From: Duganella qianjiadongensis
GTDB taxonomy: Bacteria; Pseudomonadota; Gammaproteobacteria; Burkholderiales; Burkholderiaceae_D
Direction: 5' to 3'
NCBI RefSeq assembly: GCF_009857915.1
Contig: NZ_WWCM01000002.1
Span: forward strand, 580,429 to 644,428
DNA: 64,000 nucleotides
Part shown: in pieces, positions 63,136-64,000 of the stretch
Layout: the number at the start of each line of letters is the position of its first letter
Numbering within the stretch: position 1 is the first letter of the stretch
Notes under the pieces: model-generated
Told to the model about the DNA's origin: nothing
Databases searched by the model: none
The model's input: the letters and a program-made list of their open reading frames with translations, nothing else
Program-made: the position numbers and the translations under genes

Positions 63136-64000
63136 GGTTCTTCACGGAATACCGGGAAGTAATCTAGAAATGAGAAAGCGGTGAAGAAAAGATAGACTAG
63201 TTGTGCGACCAACAAGTGCTTTCTTAACCCACCGCTTCCATGACGAATCTTAAACTCAGTCTCCCGTTCTGGGAAGGCTTCCTTGTCTCAAATTTGGAAA
63301 GGCGCCCTGGCGCAACCTGGATCACGTTGGAACCCGATGCCGGTGTTCCCCCGGTTTGTCCTAGGTGCAGCGATACCTGTCCGATTCATGAAACGACATG
63401 GCGCACAATTCGTGACATGCCCATGTTTGGCGACCCCGTATGGTTGCAAGTACCGCTTCGGCGTGTTCGCTGCGACAATTGTGGAGCCCGAGTTGAACGC
63501 GTTAGTTGGCTCGACCGCCACGCCCGCATGACGCGACGATTGGCTGACTTCGTAGCGCTGTGGTGCGAGAAGTTGGCCGTAGCCCATGTTTGCAAGCTTT
63601 CTGGTCTGCACTGGGAAACTGTGCGCAAGATCGACCGCCAGCGCCTTGAACGACGCCTCTCAGAATTGCCAGAAGCGCAGCCGACGAGGCTGGTTATGGA
63701 CGAATTCGCCCTATTTAAAGGGCATCGCTATGCGACGGTCGTGCTCGATGCCGATACACGGCGAGTGCTGTGGGTCGGCGAAGGTCGCAGTCGGGAAGCA
63801 ATACGACCATTCTTCGAATGGCTCGGACCTGAGCGCTGCGCGGGCATCAAGGCCGTGGCAATGGACATGAATACGGCGTTCGACCTTGAGGTGCAGATGC
63901 AGTGCCCTGATGCGCGGGTGGTCTATGACCTGTTTCACGTGATTGCCAAATACGGTCGGGAAGTCATCGACCGTGTGCGGGTCGACGAGGCAAATCGGCA
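63136..64000 (+). mobile_element. Left part of an ISL3-family insertion sequence
   Basis: The transposase gene at 63240 and a plausible left end GGTTCTTCAC at 63136 (ISL3 elements often begin GG-TCTTC) define the element. The right end, terminal repeat and target duplication are outside the window, so the boundary at 63136 is an estimate. It lies directly on the terminator of the PEP-CTERM gene. Confidence 0.6.
63240..64000 (+). CDS. ISL3-family transposase (N-terminal part, runs off the window)
   Basis: Open from the ATG at 63240 to the last base (over 250 codons) without a stop. The N-terminal zinc ribbon is visible as CPRCSDTCPIHE ... VRCDNCGARVE; then a helix-turn-helix (LAVAHVCKLSGLHWETVRKI) and the first parts of the DDE core, VMDEFALFKGHRYATVVLDA and AVAMDMNTAFDLEV, followed by VVYDLFHVIAKYG. 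This is the order of TnpA of ISL3 elements. The coding frame looks intact as far as it goes. Codon use is less GC-biased than in the host genes, as expected for an IS. Confidence 0.92.
   Translation, partial: MTNLKLSLPFWEGFLVSNLERRPGATWITLEPDAGVPPVCPRCSDTCPIHETTWRTIRDMPMFGDPVWLQVPLRRVRCDNCGARVERVSWLDRHARMTRRLADFVALWCEKLAVAHVCKLSGLHWETVRKIDRQRLERRLSELPEAQPTRLVMDEFALFKGHRYATVVLDADTRRVLWVGEGRSREAIRPFFEWLGPERCAGIKAVAMDMNTAFDLEVQMQCPDARVVYDLFHVIAKYGREVIDRVRVDEANR

Noticed and set aside
63283..63531. Short frame inside the IS left end
   Set aside because: It is out of frame with the transposase, which is open from 63240 to the window end.

Overview
The window is 64 kb of high-GC, gene-dense chromosome from a Gram-negative betaproteobacterium. 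It is most likely from Burkholderiales, and probably Oxalobacteraceae (the Janthinobacterium, Duganella and Massilia kind). This placement is an inference. It rests on the queG / tsaE-amidase / mutL-miaA neighbourhood, the TRAP-DctBR arrangement, a PEP-CTERM protein, abundant signalling proteins (two MCPs, a PAS-GGDEF-EAL protein, several histidine kinases) and the codon style. No rRNA gene is present to fix it. The window holds about 53 protein genes, two identical tRNA-Met genes and the left end of an ISL3-type insertion sequence that runs off the right edge.

Layout. 1-9030: a C4-dicarboxylate-type TRAP system. It is unusual because dctQM (+) and dctP (-) face each other across a two-gene island: an AT-richer orphan protein and an ExoU-like patatin phospholipase. 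dctP is divergent from its dctB/FixJ-type regulator pair. 9067-22249: mostly housekeeping, with a DUF885 zinc hydrolase, queG divergent from tsaE-amiC, a hexose-6-P mutarotase, alpha-carbonic anhydrase, DedA, a periplasmic cyclophilin, mutL-miaA, tandem tRNA-Met and a ZntB/CorA transporter. 22356-23960: a proline-rich protein with a duplicated module and a possible Stv-like C-terminal domain. 24300-36971: signalling and transport, with an MCP, a multi-PAS GGDEF/EAL protein, a periplasmic solute-binding protein, an orphan soluble histidine kinase plus small membrane protein, the metNIQ methionine importer and a second MCP.

37063-49135: the most distinctive locus. A very large beta-propeller (reg_prop) histidine kinase, a nine-gene minus-strand operon, a degenerate histidine-kinase-like protein and a divergent NarL-type response regulator lie together. 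The operon encodes a chloroperoxidase-like alpha/beta hydrolase, a DoxX-like protein, catalase, a YcaC-type cysteine hydrolase, an amidohydrolase with a Cys/His-rich tail, two XapX proteins, DoxX and a DUF1275 protein. Two near-identical palindromic sites (TACYCTTTCGGGT) sit upstream of the operon and between the two regulator genes. I read this as an oxidative or electrophile-stress regulon under local two-component control.

49132-61222: a thioesterase, a GlxA-type AraC regulator, an M14 peptidase, two more AraC regulators and a tightly overlapping trans-4-hydroxy-L-proline catabolic operon (epimerase, three-part D-hydroxyproline dehydrogenase, deaminase). The operon is followed by a strong terminator and two MFS transporters. 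61305-64000: a thioredoxin-like protein, a ChaN lipoprotein, a small PEP-CTERM protein and the IS end, which abuts that gene's terminator.
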